64,000 nucleotides of DNA, taken from NCBI GenBank assembly GCA_030549335.1, contig CM060196.1:21348501-21412500 (forward strand), written 5' to 3'. The translations under genes were made by a program, and so were the position numbers. Below are positions 35,157-47,431 of this stretch, piece after piece. Positions within the stretch are counted from its first letter, which is position 1. Each line of letters begins with the position of its first letter. The notes beneath the pieces were generated by a model. The model worked only from the letters and a program-made list of their open reading frames with translations, made no database searches and had not been told where the DNA came from. The DNA is from Pontederia crassipes. Taxonomy: Eukaryota; Streptophyta; Magnoliopsida; Commelinales; Pontederiaceae.

Positions 35157-37910
35157 AGTGTAAGTCAATGTCGGATCCTTTTTCCTGTTCTAGTTTTAGT
35201 CACATCACGTAATTTAGATCCGCTAATTATTAAGCAGGTGTTAGGGAGGAAAAGACATCTAGGTGCAACCACTTTAATATACTTTTAAATGTGCATTAAT
35301 TTTACATGCTAAGAAAGTAATAAATAGCTAGGATTGAAGATAGAATTAGATCAGCCTTTCATAGAAACTTATTAAGACTATTAAATTGCGGTAAATTTTC
35401 CATATTGTAGCAATATTCCCTTTTTCTTTTCTCAATTGCTTTGTGCATCAACTCGTGCTAAATTTATTCCAAGGTACTGGTCAATTCATGTAGGTTCATT
35501 ATGGGTTCACATATTGATCATTTAAAAAAAATGATGTAGAAAAGTAAATTTATATATTTTTCTTGCATTATCTCCCTTCCTGTGGAAATTTCTTTTTCTA
35601 CTCATGCTTTAAGCAAACTTATTTTCTCAACTTTCTCAAAATAAAAACATACTTTCTTGTGCTAGTTCTCATGATATTTAAGAAACTCAAGTACTATTCA
35701 TTTTAATTAAAAAGTATTCCTCTTTATATCCTGGTAGCATATTGATGCAGACACGGCAGATAGGGTAGAAGACATGATATAATGTAGTACTGAACTAATC
35801 TTGTGTACTAATTTTTAAAGGTTATAAGGCTGTTGAGTTTTCTCGAACGGAGCATATGTTGTCTGATTGATTTTATTGCTTCTGTTTGTTATGAAGTCAT
35901 GGCAATGCTGAGAATAACACTGGGTATATGGAAAAAGATTTTGAGGCATGATTTTTGTTTATTATATTTTTTTAGAATTCCTTAGTATCCCTATAAACTT
36001 TGCATATATATTCCCCCCAAACATTTGTACATTCTAAAAATTTGAGTGTTAATGTATGTTAATGGGCTTACCATTTGCATGCTCTTGCATAAATCACAAC
36101 CATCTCTAATGCTGGCTTTGACTACTGCTAGTTTATTGTTTGCCATCTATAAAAGCTGAATTCTTGTGGTTATTTTGCGTATTGTTCTTTTTCTTCTTTT
36201 CAAGGCGCACAGCGATAATTTATTTTACTTTCCCAAAAAAGTTTCTTTTACTTTCCAATTTGAACAGTGAAAATTCCATTTAACTGTTGAAGCATGTACT
36301 TAAAACCTTTTCTAGCAATAGAAATGCAATCCTAATTCATTGAAATGTAGGAACCGTAATTTTCCAGAAAAATGTATGGTCATACATCCTACTCTTTCAA
36401 TATAAGGAAATGTATTAGGTTGAGAAGTCCTGTTGTTTAAACCATGGAAATTGTTTGAAGGATTTATGGTAATCCCTTTACTCTGTCTGATGTTGAGGCA
36501 TGATCCTTTGTGCACTTGATCAGGAGATCAGCAATTTGATATGCTATTAACGTGAATATTATTATCCTTTTTTCTTTTAAAATGTATTGTTAATTTTTCA
36601 TCTGCAGATTAGTTTGATCTTTGTTTTATGTAGTTATATCCCTTCCATATCTTTGATGAGTTTGGATCATAATTATTATCTCAGGCCATAATAACAAAAC
36701 CAACATATATGGTCATAGAATTGGAATCTATTGTTTTAGATAAGAAAGTTGTTTAATATGGTTTGAATCCTTTTTGGACACTTCAATGCTCGTCTTTATG
36801 TTTTCTTGTGAATCTAATTTTGTTTTGTGATGTACGAAGAAGTCTTATGCTTGGTGGAAGGGAACAAAGATGTCCCCTTAGTACTATGTTAGTATAAGTT
36901 CTGGAGATTGGATGATTTAAACAGGAGATTGCCTGACTTGTTCAATGTTTTTTTCCTGCTATCGAGTTGTGGGTTCTTATTTTTCTTCTATCAGTCAACT
37001 TCCTAACTTAACTGGAATTATACCAAATAGTGAAAAAAATGAAGTGTATACACAAAATTAGACAATGGAAATACAGTTTAAAATAACTTCAAAGCATGAC
37101 TAGAAAGTATTTTATTACCATTCACCATTCAAGTGACAAGACAATCAATGACTTGATTGTTTGCGAAGTAGACAGGAGAGCTTACGAGGCATACCTGTCT
37201 ATTTTAGTTTATGAGTTTTTGAGGAACAAATGTAGCATTATGCACCGTAGCTGCTTAAAAATTGATAACATGATTGTTAATTTTTCATCTTCTAGGTTAT
37301 CATATTTTTTTTTTTCATTGCGAAAACCTTTTTATTGTGCCTTTTTCCCTAGTCCACTGTATTATTTTTGTAGGTTGTGAAAGGGAAGATCATACACAGT
37401 AAGTTAAGATAACATCATCTACTTAATTTTCACAAAAATTGGCGAAGGTTTCTGGCTTCAATCAATATATCTTTTATTTCTGGTTTTTATTTTGGAAAAT
37501 AGTTTTTCCTTTACCAATTACAAGCATAACTACTTCCAATGTTGTTCGTTATGCATGAAAAGAAGATGATATTTAGTGTCATTTGTTTATAAGTTTGAAG
37601 TCCCAATTCGCTTGCATGTCTCTGTGCTTTCCACGTTAAAGAAAGTTTGTCATGAAATAATTTTTAGAGAAAATTCTATACCTTGGGAGGGTTTGGACAT
37701 GTCCCCCAAAGCTTTCTAACCAGACTTGCAAGGAAAACCAAAGGAATGGGATGACACAGTAATCAAGCAGAAATGAATTTTCCATGAGCTACACCATGAA
37801 TGTTCGGTACCCAAATCCATTGGTTTTAATAGGATTGTGTTGGTGTATGCATTGAAGCACTAATGGTAGCAAGACTCACCAAATGGACAAGCAGAATCAG
37901 TAACTTGCAG
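35157..37910. other. Non-coding DNA of the left duplication arm
   Basis: No gene recognised. Parts match the reverse complement of the right arm: 35345-35480 with about 57560-57690, 35575-35800 with 54940-55226 and 57400-57425, and 37560-37610 with about 53270-53325. At 35575-35590 it preserves the empty target site of the RTE LINE found at 55227. The 94-codon frame at 37096-37380 has no recognisable domain. Confidence 0.7.
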
Positions 37911-38827
37911 CAAGAACATCAAGCAATCTCTTCTTGTGCTGCTCTCTGGTGTTGGTATTGCCTCAATCACTAACCTCAAGCTTAATCTACTCAGCCCCGC
38001 TCTTTCCATGCTCGTAATTGCTATGTGTGTTTCATAAATTGTATACATGATGCCATTAATTTAATTAATTTCCATAGTTTTAGTAGCTATGTGAATTATA
38101 GTGATTCTAGAATTAAAGTGGTGTCCGTGGTGCTTCCTTTTCCATAACATTAAATGACAAATGATTTACACAATTCAGAGGAATTTGAATATTTCTTCCA
38201 CCCTGATCTTATATAGTCAATGGCAATGCCATGCCAAGCAGCTGTCCTGTTTGCTGTTGGTCTTCTTGTGGATTGCTTGCTGAAAGAAAATTTCTTACAG
38301 TTGCTTCTTTTTTGTTTTGGTAAGCAGATCATTGTTCTTATTTTACATGTGAACAACTTAAACTAGTTCTAAAGCCAAGACTGTGCCTACAATTGTTACA
38401 AAGTCGATCCTAACATGAAATTTTGTAGGGATTTGTTATCTTATTTTGCATGATTGCAGTGTTAGTAAAACTTCAGCACATTCCTTGTGATCCGGTAACA
38501 TTTCAGGTTCTCGGCCACCTAAAGACAATGCCTCATGTACGACACTTTCAACATTAAGAGCTTAATGGCTCCTGATTGTCATCCTTGGGATGAGTTTGTA
38601 TTCCTGTGTGCAAGAGAGCAAGAACGCACCTGCATATGATGTTTTGCCCGTCTCACAGGATAACTTAAAGTAAACCTATTTCTTCGAACAGCCTAACGAT
38701 GAGATGTGCTTAATGTAATTGCAGATTCCATATAACGAGGCCACGCCACTTCTATTGGTCCAAAAATATGAAGGATAACAGGATGAAGGCATTGTTGAAG
38801 CTGGAAATTAAGGGCAACGGGAGCTGA
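37911..38827 (+). pseudogene. UXT: UXT pseudogene, exons 4-7 (left arm)
   Basis: Exon 4-like sequence starts at 37911 after the conserved acceptor AACTTGCAG. It has a TAA (38034-38036) where the intact gene has the CAA of CVSQI. Exon 5-like (about 38158-38330), exon 6-like (about 38430-38670) and exon 7-like (about 38725-38827, ending in TGA) follow in order with indels and stops. Exons 1-3 are not seen. Introns are kept, so it arose by DNA duplication and not retroposition. Confidence 0.88.
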
Positions 38828-38899
38828 CCTTCTGTTGAAGTTTTGTCGTGCTCTCATTGTGTAGCAGGAAAGAATAATGCACCAAGTCCATATTGCATC

Positions 38900-41399
38900 A
38901 TACTGTGCACAAGGCATACATATGTTTTTCTGAAACTAACAGATGCAAAGAAATTTCGAGTTAATCATATATACAAGTATACTTTTTCAGTATTGATATA
39001 TACAAGTATATACAAGAGTATAATTACACATTAATGAACATAAGGCTTTAGAATATTTGCTCGAAGAATATAGAAGTGATTGGGTATCATGAATCATTTT
39101 CTTTCTCTCCATAAGTTATAAACTTGAGACTTTTTTATTTGATGACGTTCCAGAATGGAATACCATGTCTTATTACTTTTTTAGTACAACATATTTTCTT
39201 CGTAAATCCAATCTTGTTTGATATTTAAAACGACATCATATATAAGTTTTGTTAACTTGTCTTTTACATTTTAGTTGTTGACCTAATTTTAATGTGGCAA
39301 CGAGTGCATTAAAACTAAAATGTTATTACATAGCTAATTATTGAAATTCAAATTAATAACAAAATAAAAAAAAAAGCAATATTTTTTTATCAAAGGTACG
39401 TCAACGACGCATGTAAATTCTAAAATTTATTTAATTTGCATATGACTATTTTGGTTTTGTTTTCCAAGAATGTTAATAATAAAAGTTTCTATAATAACAA
39501 CATAATATTATATGCATAATGAAAAATTATATGAGATAAATATTAAAAAAATAATAATTTGAATAGAAGTAGGAATTTGGTAGTAAAAATATTTCAATAA
39601 TTAAATGTAGAAATATTTTTTTAATAAAATAAAAAATGAGGTAGTGTATGCCACATGCTCGTGAAATTTTAATATCTCTTTTATTTTTTTTCAATTTTTT
39701 TTTATATTTCAGAATTTATAAATAATGATTGTTTATAACAAGTATAAGTAGGATTTTTAAATGGATTTCTTGTGATGTAAAAGGAAAAGCATGCCCAAAT
39801 AATAGATATAACTAAAATTAATAAATTAATTTTAATTGAGTAAAAGTAGGAGTTTGAGTTTAATAAAATAATATATATATTAGTAATTTATAAACAATTA
39901 AATGTAGAAAATATTTTTCAATAAAATAAAAAAAACAAGGTAGTATATGTTCGCATGCTCGTGAAACTTCAATATTTCTTTTTATTCAAAACTATATTAT
40001 TTTATATATTTTCAGAATTTTAAAATAATTTTTTTTCATAACAAGTATAAGTAGGATTTTTAATTGGATTTTTTGTAATACAAAAGGAAAAGCATACCCA
40101 AATAATATATATAACTAAAAATTAATGAGATTAAATATTGAAATAAATTAATTTGATTTGAGAAAAAGTAGGAGTTTGAGTTGAATTAAAACAAGAAAAT
40201 TTACTCTTAATAGAAAACAAAAAAGGAGGGATATTAAATACACATGAAATGTTCACAATGTTTTAATTTTTTTAAAAGTTTCTATTAATTTGGAAAAAAC
40301 TTTGCAATGAAAATACAATAATATACGTTTATATCAAGTTTTAATCGGATCAAGTCAAAAATAGTTTTTTAAGATATATATTTGATTTGAGTATAAGTAG
40401 GGGTTTTAGTTGAATTGAATAAAGAACTATCTTCTTTTAGAAAAGATAAAAGATAAAAGTATGTCTGAATACCACGCCCACGCATAAATATAATTAAATT
40501 AAATAGATTAATTACTAAAGTTAATTTAATTTAGCTATAAGTAGGAAATTGAGTTAAATAACAAATATTATTTCAAGAAAATGAAAGATGGAGGCATTAC
40601 ATGCAACATGACATGCTTACAAAGAGTTTTTTTTAAAAAAAATAGGTATGCTATTTATGTTTTCAGAATATTTAATTAAGTATTTAGTTTATGACATAAT
40701 AATATGTGTGTAAGTAAAATTTTTAGTTTGATCAACAAAAAGTTATACAATATGAAGGAAAAATTATTTGATTTAAATAATACAGAAATAAAATTTATTT
40801 AATTTGTGTAGATGTTCGAGTCGGTTTAATTAATCAAGAAATTTTATTTTAAAAAGATATGAGAAAAAGGAGGTCGCATAACAGATTCACAAATTCATAA
40901 AATTATATTTTAAAAAATAAAAATATAATGATACAATATTATTGTCTATATATATATAGATAACTAAATGTAATTTTGCCAAACTAACGTAAATGATTAT
41001 ATCAAGTTCATACTTTCTTCTAAAAGCAGATAAATCCATTTATGACCTTTAGTCTTAAAATATATAATACAATAATTATATTTTTTATAGTTTTCATGCA
41101 TCACACAAGTCTTAACACTGATTTATTTATAAAAAAAATTAAATCGGGACATCTATTGGAATTCATGTGTCATCGAGTTGGTTGGAAATGTAGCTGGCGA
41201 GATTCCATCCATCGTCATCAAAGAAGGAAGCACTTGTTACCAGAGTGTCATGTCTTAATTTAGTATATCGGTTTAATCTTTCTTGTATTAGTGAATGTCA
41301 GCATAAGTAGGTGTGTAATTGTGTCTTTGATAGAGATGTAGCATAATTTTCATTTAAAAAATTAATAAAAGAAAGTTCTCGGTTTCTTCCCCAATTTAT
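38900..41399. repeat. AT-rich spacer with a degenerate tandem repeat
   Basis: The clearest pair of units is 39590-39860 and 39885-40180, period about 300, sharing AACAAGTATAAGTAGG (39737 and 40039) and GTAGGAGTTTGAGTT (near 39845 and 40166). Further decayed units carry the related anchor near 39561, 40389, 40533 and perhaps 40803. No gene seen; short reading frames here are AT-driven. Confidence 0.65.
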
Positions 41400-42990
41400 G
41401 TGTCAGGCTACTTCTTCTCCTCCTTCGTTCATTCTCTGGTCAGAGCACACAAGAGCTCAATTCTCGACATGGTACCAGGTGCTCACCAATCCTCTTGAGC
41501 TCCTCTCAATGTGCTTCACCGTTTACCCCATCGTCGTAGTTGTCGAAAGTCGACCGCTGCTTCTTTGTGTTGGTCGTCGTCGGGTGCTGCTTCTTTGTGT
41601 TTGTCGTCGTCGGGCGAAGCACCATCAGCCTACATGTCGCCTACCAATGCAGGTGATGATGATCTAGTTGTTGATAATCTTGCCGACGGTACAGAACTCA
41701 CCATCTCAAGGGAGCGCCAAATCATGGACGAGCTCTGCTTTGTGGTCTTCATCGTGTACTCCCGCTAGTCATCAAGATCAATGTTGATTAGCATCTACAT
41801 CCTTGACATGGCATGGCTATGAGTTCTTCTCTAGTTTTTGTTCTATGAACTTCTTTGTTTTCTTCTTCTTTGGTTTTTTTTATTCGTGTTCTTCAATTGT
41901 CACTCTCTACTTTCTCTTCATCCTTGATCGAATTGTTCTTCGTCAGTTTTTGGAGCTTCGTCTCCTTTCACTTACGGTGGCGATCATCGTTTTCACTGAC
42001 ATTGCTTTGGTTCATTGGATTTCTCTCCTTTTCAGAGTTCGGTGGCGATGTCACTTTCATTGGCTGCCAATCATTTTTTGACATCATTTTTGGGTCATCG
42101 GATGGATCCTTTTTTGGAGCTCTGATTTCTCTTATTTCACGGTGGAGATCACCACTTACCTCTGGCACCTATCTCCGACGTCTCATCGGATCCCCAACAT
42201 TTTGGAGCTTCATCTCCGTTGTCATCGACGACAACTTTATTTCATCGGATTTCATTGTTTTGGAGGTTGACTCCTATTTCTGGCATATGTCGAAATTCAT
42301 CCCTATTTGAGAATTGTTTAGAGCTTTATCCCTAGTTGTTCACAATGGCGGTCACTGATTTTTTATTTATGACGTTTATTCGACTATCAATTGTCCTTCG
42401 ACTTTCTCAGCTCACCGATGTTTCGAAGCTTCGACTTCTCTTTGAATCGACTTCTCTTTGTATCACCTCTGGCAAGTCTCATGTGTTGTCGAGTGGCACC
42501 ATTTGTTTTCTACTTCTTCTCCAAATCCGATTCGTGCTACTTCCGATCGACGCTTCACTGGAGCTCATTTCTCATCTTGTCATCCTTCTTGGAGCAAATC
42601 GTTGGTTCTTTGATTGTTCATTCCTTTTCAGAATCCAGCACTTCTTCTTTCTTGGATTCACTAGAGTGTTCGCTCACGTTAAAGAATCGATCACATTGTT
42701 TCTTCTTTGTCTTTTCCGGTCATCTCTTCACGTCGGCATCCTTGATTCTCTTCTTCGCAGCATCAATGAATCTATCTGTCACCATTGCACAAACTCCTTT
42801 TGTGTTTTCTTCTTCTTATCTAGTGGTGTCTTTTTCTTTGCCTTCGTGTTCTTTTGTCTTTGTCTCAGGTAATCTTCTTCACATATTTGAAGGATCGTTC
42901 TTTTGTCGACTGCTTCTCCTCCTCCTCCTTTTTTCATTCTCTAGAGCATAGAGGAGCTCAGTTCTTAACAACATCGCATCCTTATCCAAT
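41400..42990 (+). other. Pyrimidine-rich block of unknown origin, perhaps a copia-like relic
   Basis: The plus strand is strongly T/C rich, so it has long open frames (41855-42310, 42336-42872, 42391-42951) whose products are Ser/Phe/Leu rich with no domain. The other strand is Lys/Glu/Arg-like but full of stops. Similar stretches of about 70 bp occur at both ends (41408-41475 and 42913-42975). The left one is followed by CATGGTACCAGGTGCTC, near a tRNA-iMet primer-binding site. This could be a decayed copia-type element, but no retroelement protein was identified. Confidence 0.35.
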
Positions 42991-44048
42991 TGGGACTAGG
43001 ATCATGACAAATTCTTTGTCCCATAAGAAAATAACCAAATTCAAACAATCTTGTGACAAAGAAGGAAAGTTAAAATGATGATGGGAATTAAAGTTCTGCA
43101 CTTATGTATGTACTTCGATAGTACCAAGTCTCATGAAGTAAAGTTCTGCATCTGCATGTGTTTCCTAAGAAATAAAATCTCTCATCAGAAAGTGTGCATA
43201 TTCCTAATAATGATGAGGAATAAAGTCTTTCATTATTATGATACGTGTTCCTTAAAATGTGCCTTATGATATGGAATGAAAATCAAGATGATGATGTTAT
43301 ATGATAAAGATGAGAGATGAAAAATGTCATTTCAACATGATAAAAAAAAGAATGAAAAAAGGTCCAAATGGTTATAAAATAACCTTGAGCAAATGTAAGA
43401 TTAAAAATGAAGGATGTTAAGCAACAAATAAGAATCAATAAGTTATAAAGAAATTCTTATTAGATGTACATGACAATGAGAATGAATGCACTGATAAGTT
43501 ATATGTCATGTATACTTATGAATGTATATTTTTATTATATGATACTTGCAAATGATTAAGTAGGTATGTCAAGATATTTATATTTAACGGAATGTTATGT
43601 CAAAAATGATAAATATGATGTAATTTCATATAAAGATCATGATATAGTTCATGGCATACATGTTTATATGTTCATATTATATTAATAATGATAATTGATG
43701 TATCATATATATGAAAAGTTATCATGACATGCATGACTTTTACATATTCTAATTAAAAAATCCCACACTCTGAATCCATACAGATAATCAAGATGGTGGC
43801 TCAAACTCATGACAAAAGTGTTGCATGGTAAGTTTTTTAAGTTTAATGAATATTTATACAAAGGACATAATGAAGTCTTATGACTTATTAGTTGAAAAAG
43901 GATGTTACATGATTATTATAAAGCTTTTTTCAATTATGATTTTATTTAAAATGTTCAAGTATTTCGCTATTAAATGATTAAAGTAATGCATGACGAACGA
44001 GATAATAACACGAAATTCTCCTAAATCAAAAGCGAAGATAGGTGTTTT
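42991..44048. other. AT-rich DNA, no gene recognised
   Basis: Contains a short run of degenerate repeats of about 50 bp (43080-43265, each with a form of AAAGTTCTGCA or AAAGTGTGCA and TCTCATGA or TCTCATCA). Nothing coding could be supported. Confidence 0.5.
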
Positions 44049-44056
44049 CCTATGGG

Positions 44057-44294
44057 GGCGTTTGGTATGGGGATATATCGAAAATAAAAGTCTTGTTCTC
44101 ATAATTGTATCCAAACGCCATTTTTTTACATAGTGGACCCCACGTGTAATTATTGTAAGAACAGTGAAATTCTTGCATTTTTATGTTTTATGTGATGGCT
44201 AAAACTTGTTTGCTCCCGGGAGATCAAAGCACGAGGGCAGCAATAGGGGCAAAAAAAATTTGTTCGGGAATAATTATTTTTCATCCAAATAGCC
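44057..44294 (+). mobile_element. hAT-type MITE (238 bp)
   Basis: Flanked by an exact 8-bp target duplication, CCTATGGG (44049-44056 and 44295-44302), the length expected for the hAT superfamily. Imperfect inverted ends: GGCGTTTGGTATGG on the left and TCATCCAAATAGC on the right. No coding capacity. Confidence 0.7.
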
Positions 44295-44349
44295 CCTATG
44301 GGTGCACATGCAGACACAAAAAAGCTAGATAAGTTTCAAAAGTTTCGCA

Positions 44350-44430
44350 CCTTATTTGTTGCTTCCGTGGTTAGAGAGGTTCAAGGTTGGTCTATTTATT
44401 GTGCCTTTGATCGAATCCTGCCTGTATTAT
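44350..44430 (+). other. tRNA-like sequence, possible SINE head
   Basis: TGGTTAGAGAGG (A-box-like) is followed about 35 nt later by GATCGAATCC (B-box-like), then a T-run. It does not fold into a convincing tRNA, and neither the SINE body nor target duplications were found. Confidence 0.25.
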
Positions 44431-44583
44431 TTTTTCTATTTAATATTTAAACATAAATTTAATGGACATGCTCCCTACTCAATTGGGCAGCATCCTACTG
44501 CCTAGATCCAAGAACGTCTAATTGAAAATGGACGGCAAATCAAGGGATGTGCGATTCAATAGTGTTTAATCCCGGTTGAGTAG

Positions 44584-44980
44584 GTGAATTTGGGCATTTG
44601 TTGTTTGAATTACCATAGGCTTTGCAAAAGGAGAAGTCGAACTCCGATGAGTTTGGCGACGATTTCGACAACTTCCATCGTCGGGGAGGAGATGTGTCAG
44701 GGGGATGTCGATGTGCACAGCCTACTTCCTCATGAACCACAGGGGCGCTGCCACATTAGCGGAGAAGTCCTCTGTGGCATGTGCCACATTCGATAAGGTT
44801 GGTGGCTTCCTTGTCCTCGACTGGTGTGACTGCGGACCCCTCAAAGCGCTCGTCACACCAGCTTCAACCTCAACAGCTCCCTCGTTGACGTCCTCGACGG
44901 GCGAAACATCTACAACATCCACGATACGATGTCACTCTCATCGTGGAACGATGGCCCGATCGCCTGACCTTTGCACACTA
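44584..44980 (+). other. GC-rich possible gene remnant, unrecognised
   Basis: Stands out by base composition from AT-rich surroundings. Frame pieces include 44705-44983 (Ala/Thr/Ser rich) and, after a shift near 44850, a stretch ending SLSSWNDGPIA at a stop near 44955. The need to change frame suggests a decayed coding fragment. I cannot name a family. Confidence 0.3.
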
Positions 44981-44989
44981 TAGGCACCG

Positions 44990-46564
44990 TCGAGACTATC
45001 ACACATATAAAGCCCATGAAACTATCACATGTAAAGCTATTTTAAATACAATGATAATATCAAATATTATAATATATAAAATTGAACTATGGTAGACTTT
45101 GGACTCTTTTATACTTGAACTTAGTCCCCACTCGGATACACTCAAGTGATGAAATAATCAAACTAAAGAAATTTGGAAAAAAATGACCATAAAGAGAGAA
45201 TGATATGTAAAAGAATATATGAAAAAATATAGGGAAAATTTTTCAATGTTTTTTCGGAAGAGAAAAATGAATTTTTTTTCTCTCCTAATTTTTACATTTT
45301 CAACTCCTTATAAAATAAGTTTTCGTAGAGGAATTGCTTGTTTCTTTACTTTATTAAATAAACCTAAATAAAATAGATACTATAATAAAATTTTAGTTGG
45401 CTGAATGAATATTCTTTTTGTTTGCTACCTTCCGCCCATTGACTCATTGATCATGTGTATGTTAATGTATAATAACTCAAATGCTTCAGTGGATGTGGCA
45501 CGTAAATTAATTTGAAGAAAAAATGAATCCAAATATATATATATATATTGTGTGTGTAATACTTATACGCTAGAATTAGAATATCAAAATAAATAGCACT
45601 AACAAAAAAGATATGATATTATTAAAATCAGTCTTAATAATTACATGTATCTCGAGCATCACAAACACAATTAAAATTTACACATAGGAATAAAAATACT
45701 CATTTGATCAACTTAATTATTATCTTATTATATTGCTGACTTTTGTATACACTTTAATATATGGCTAAGTCCAAATATTTGCATCTATACACTAATATAT
45801 AGTATATATATATATATATAAAGCTGGTGCATTGAGATCATCCTCAAGCCTCCACTATCATTTATCTTTTTTCCCATTTTTTTAATTTTTATTCATTTTA
45901 AACTTCATATGTTGAAAATTAATCTATTAAACTCCTCTATTATTAGCCTAATTACTATCTAATTACATGTCTTGGCATTTATTGGAGCTCATTTCAAGAA
46001 AGTTGAGCCCAAAACTCCATTTTAAAGGTCATTTTTTTCTTTTAATTTTCATCGGCTCTTCTAATTACTATCATTAATATTTGCCCTTATATCTTTCCAT
46101 TAACTTTTCCACCCCACTATCTTCACATTAAATGATATAACCTTCTCTCACCCACTAACCCAGAAAATTCATTATAAATACTTTTTAAAATTCCACTATA
46201 TTTTTTCAGGTATTAAAATTAATTGATATTAATAACTTCTTTTTAAAATGGCTATTAATAACTTCTTATTTAGTGAAATAATAAGGGATTCGCCAGTAGC
46301 TAGGATAAAGAATGATTTTTTCACTCTCTTTGATTTTGTCACCTACATGCAAGCTCTTTGTTCAAGTTATCTTACTTGAACGAGTAATTCTATTTCTCAA
46401 TTGGACCTTCTCACTGAGCCCCTACAATGTTGACACAATACTCATGTTTTTTTTTCTTGTTGGTTTTCATGGTTTTTCATATACATCAAGAGGCAAGGAA
46501 GTTTGCTTTATGAATCTAGAGTCCGAGTGATTTTTGCATATGGTGGAGCTCTCATCACTCAATA
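44990..46564. other. AT-rich DNA with TA runs
   Basis: TA simple repeats at about 45532-45550 and 45797-45822. Near 45823-45870 is a decayed unit (TTGAGATCATCCTCAAGC) related to the repeat family at 47.4-48.5 kb. No gene recognised. Confidence 0.5.
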
Positions 46565-46794
46565 GGTTATTTTCTCATTATCATATTTTCTAAAGATTAT
46601 ATTTTTTTACAAAATCACTTGAAAAATTCATCCAAAGACATATCATTCTTTGGCTTTTTTATTTTCTATATTCTCAACAGGTTATTTTCTCGTTATCATA
46701 TTTTCTGAAGATTATATTTTTTTATAAAATCACTTGAAAAATTCATCCAAAGACATATCATTCTTTGGCTTTTTTATTTTCTATATTCTCAAAT
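46565..46794 (+). repeat. 115-bp tandem duplication
   Basis: 46565-46679 and 46680-46794 are nearly identical (differences such as TCTCATT/TCTCGTT and TCTAAAG/TCTGAAG). Non-coding. Confidence 0.9.
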
Positions 46795-47431
46795 TCCGTT
46801 TCTTTTGCTCTTTAGCTTTTTACTCTAATGGCTTGATAGACATCCACCACAATTTCCAAATTAGTCCCTTTTTTATTCTTTAATCTTCTTAGTTCATTTA
46901 TGTAATAGAGACATTTCTTTTTTTTTTACTTTATCATGTAATCATTCCCTATAATCAACACTCAACCAATTTTCTAAATATTTTGTCTAAACCCATGCCA
47001 ATGTTGTTTTCCAAATCTCCTTATGATTGTTCCCTCACATATTTCTTTCTCTTATTGACTATTTCTTTCTTTTCTTTTATTACCTTATTATGCGATTATG
47101 TCTAATATCTCTCCATGAATTTCAAAAGGTTTTTACATAAAATCATTGCACAAATTACCTTTTATGTTTTCTTCCAAAAATTTTGTTTATCATTTCCTTT
47201 TCTTTCTCTTATATAATTATCCCTTAATTGTTTTTCTTTTATACAATTATTTTCTTAATTCACCTCTTAAACATTATTTTTTTCTTAAAAAATTACTTCA
47301 CAAGTTATCATTTGAAGTCGATAACCCTTCTCAGTTTACTTTTATATTCCGAAGTTGTTTTCTTTGTCTTTTATTATTATTTAATGTAATCACTTTGTAT
47401 AATTTATTCCATTATAACTGATTGGAATTTT
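46795..47431. other. AT-rich DNA, nothing recognised
   Basis: Thymine-rich plus strand with low-complexity open frames (for example 47146-47421) lacking any domain. Confidence 0.5.

Larger units (their letters stand above)
33696..38900 (+). repeat. Left arm of an inverted segmental duplication (main part)
   Basis: With 7560-7904 this forms one arm: CDC20 promoter, CDC20, spacer, UXT exons 4-7 and 3' flank. It pairs in reverse orientation with 50690-59620. The coding part of CDC20 is the best conserved; spacer and UXT parts have diverged more. Confidence 0.85.

Noticed and set aside
37096-37380. 94-codon frame as a small gene
   Set aside because: No domain, AT-rich context, no counterpart recognised in the right arm.
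41855-42951. Ser/Phe-rich frames of 150-186 codons as a gene
   Set aside because: Overlapping frames stay open together because the strand is pyrimidine rich; no domain, start context or splice structure supports a gene.
44350-44430. tRNA gene
   Set aside because: Only weak A/B-box resemblance; no acceptor-stem pairing or credible cloverleaf found by eye.
47146-47421. Membrane-protein-like small frames in the 46-50 kb region
   Set aside because: Phe/Leu/Tyr-rich products arise from T-rich DNA; no start context or similarity.
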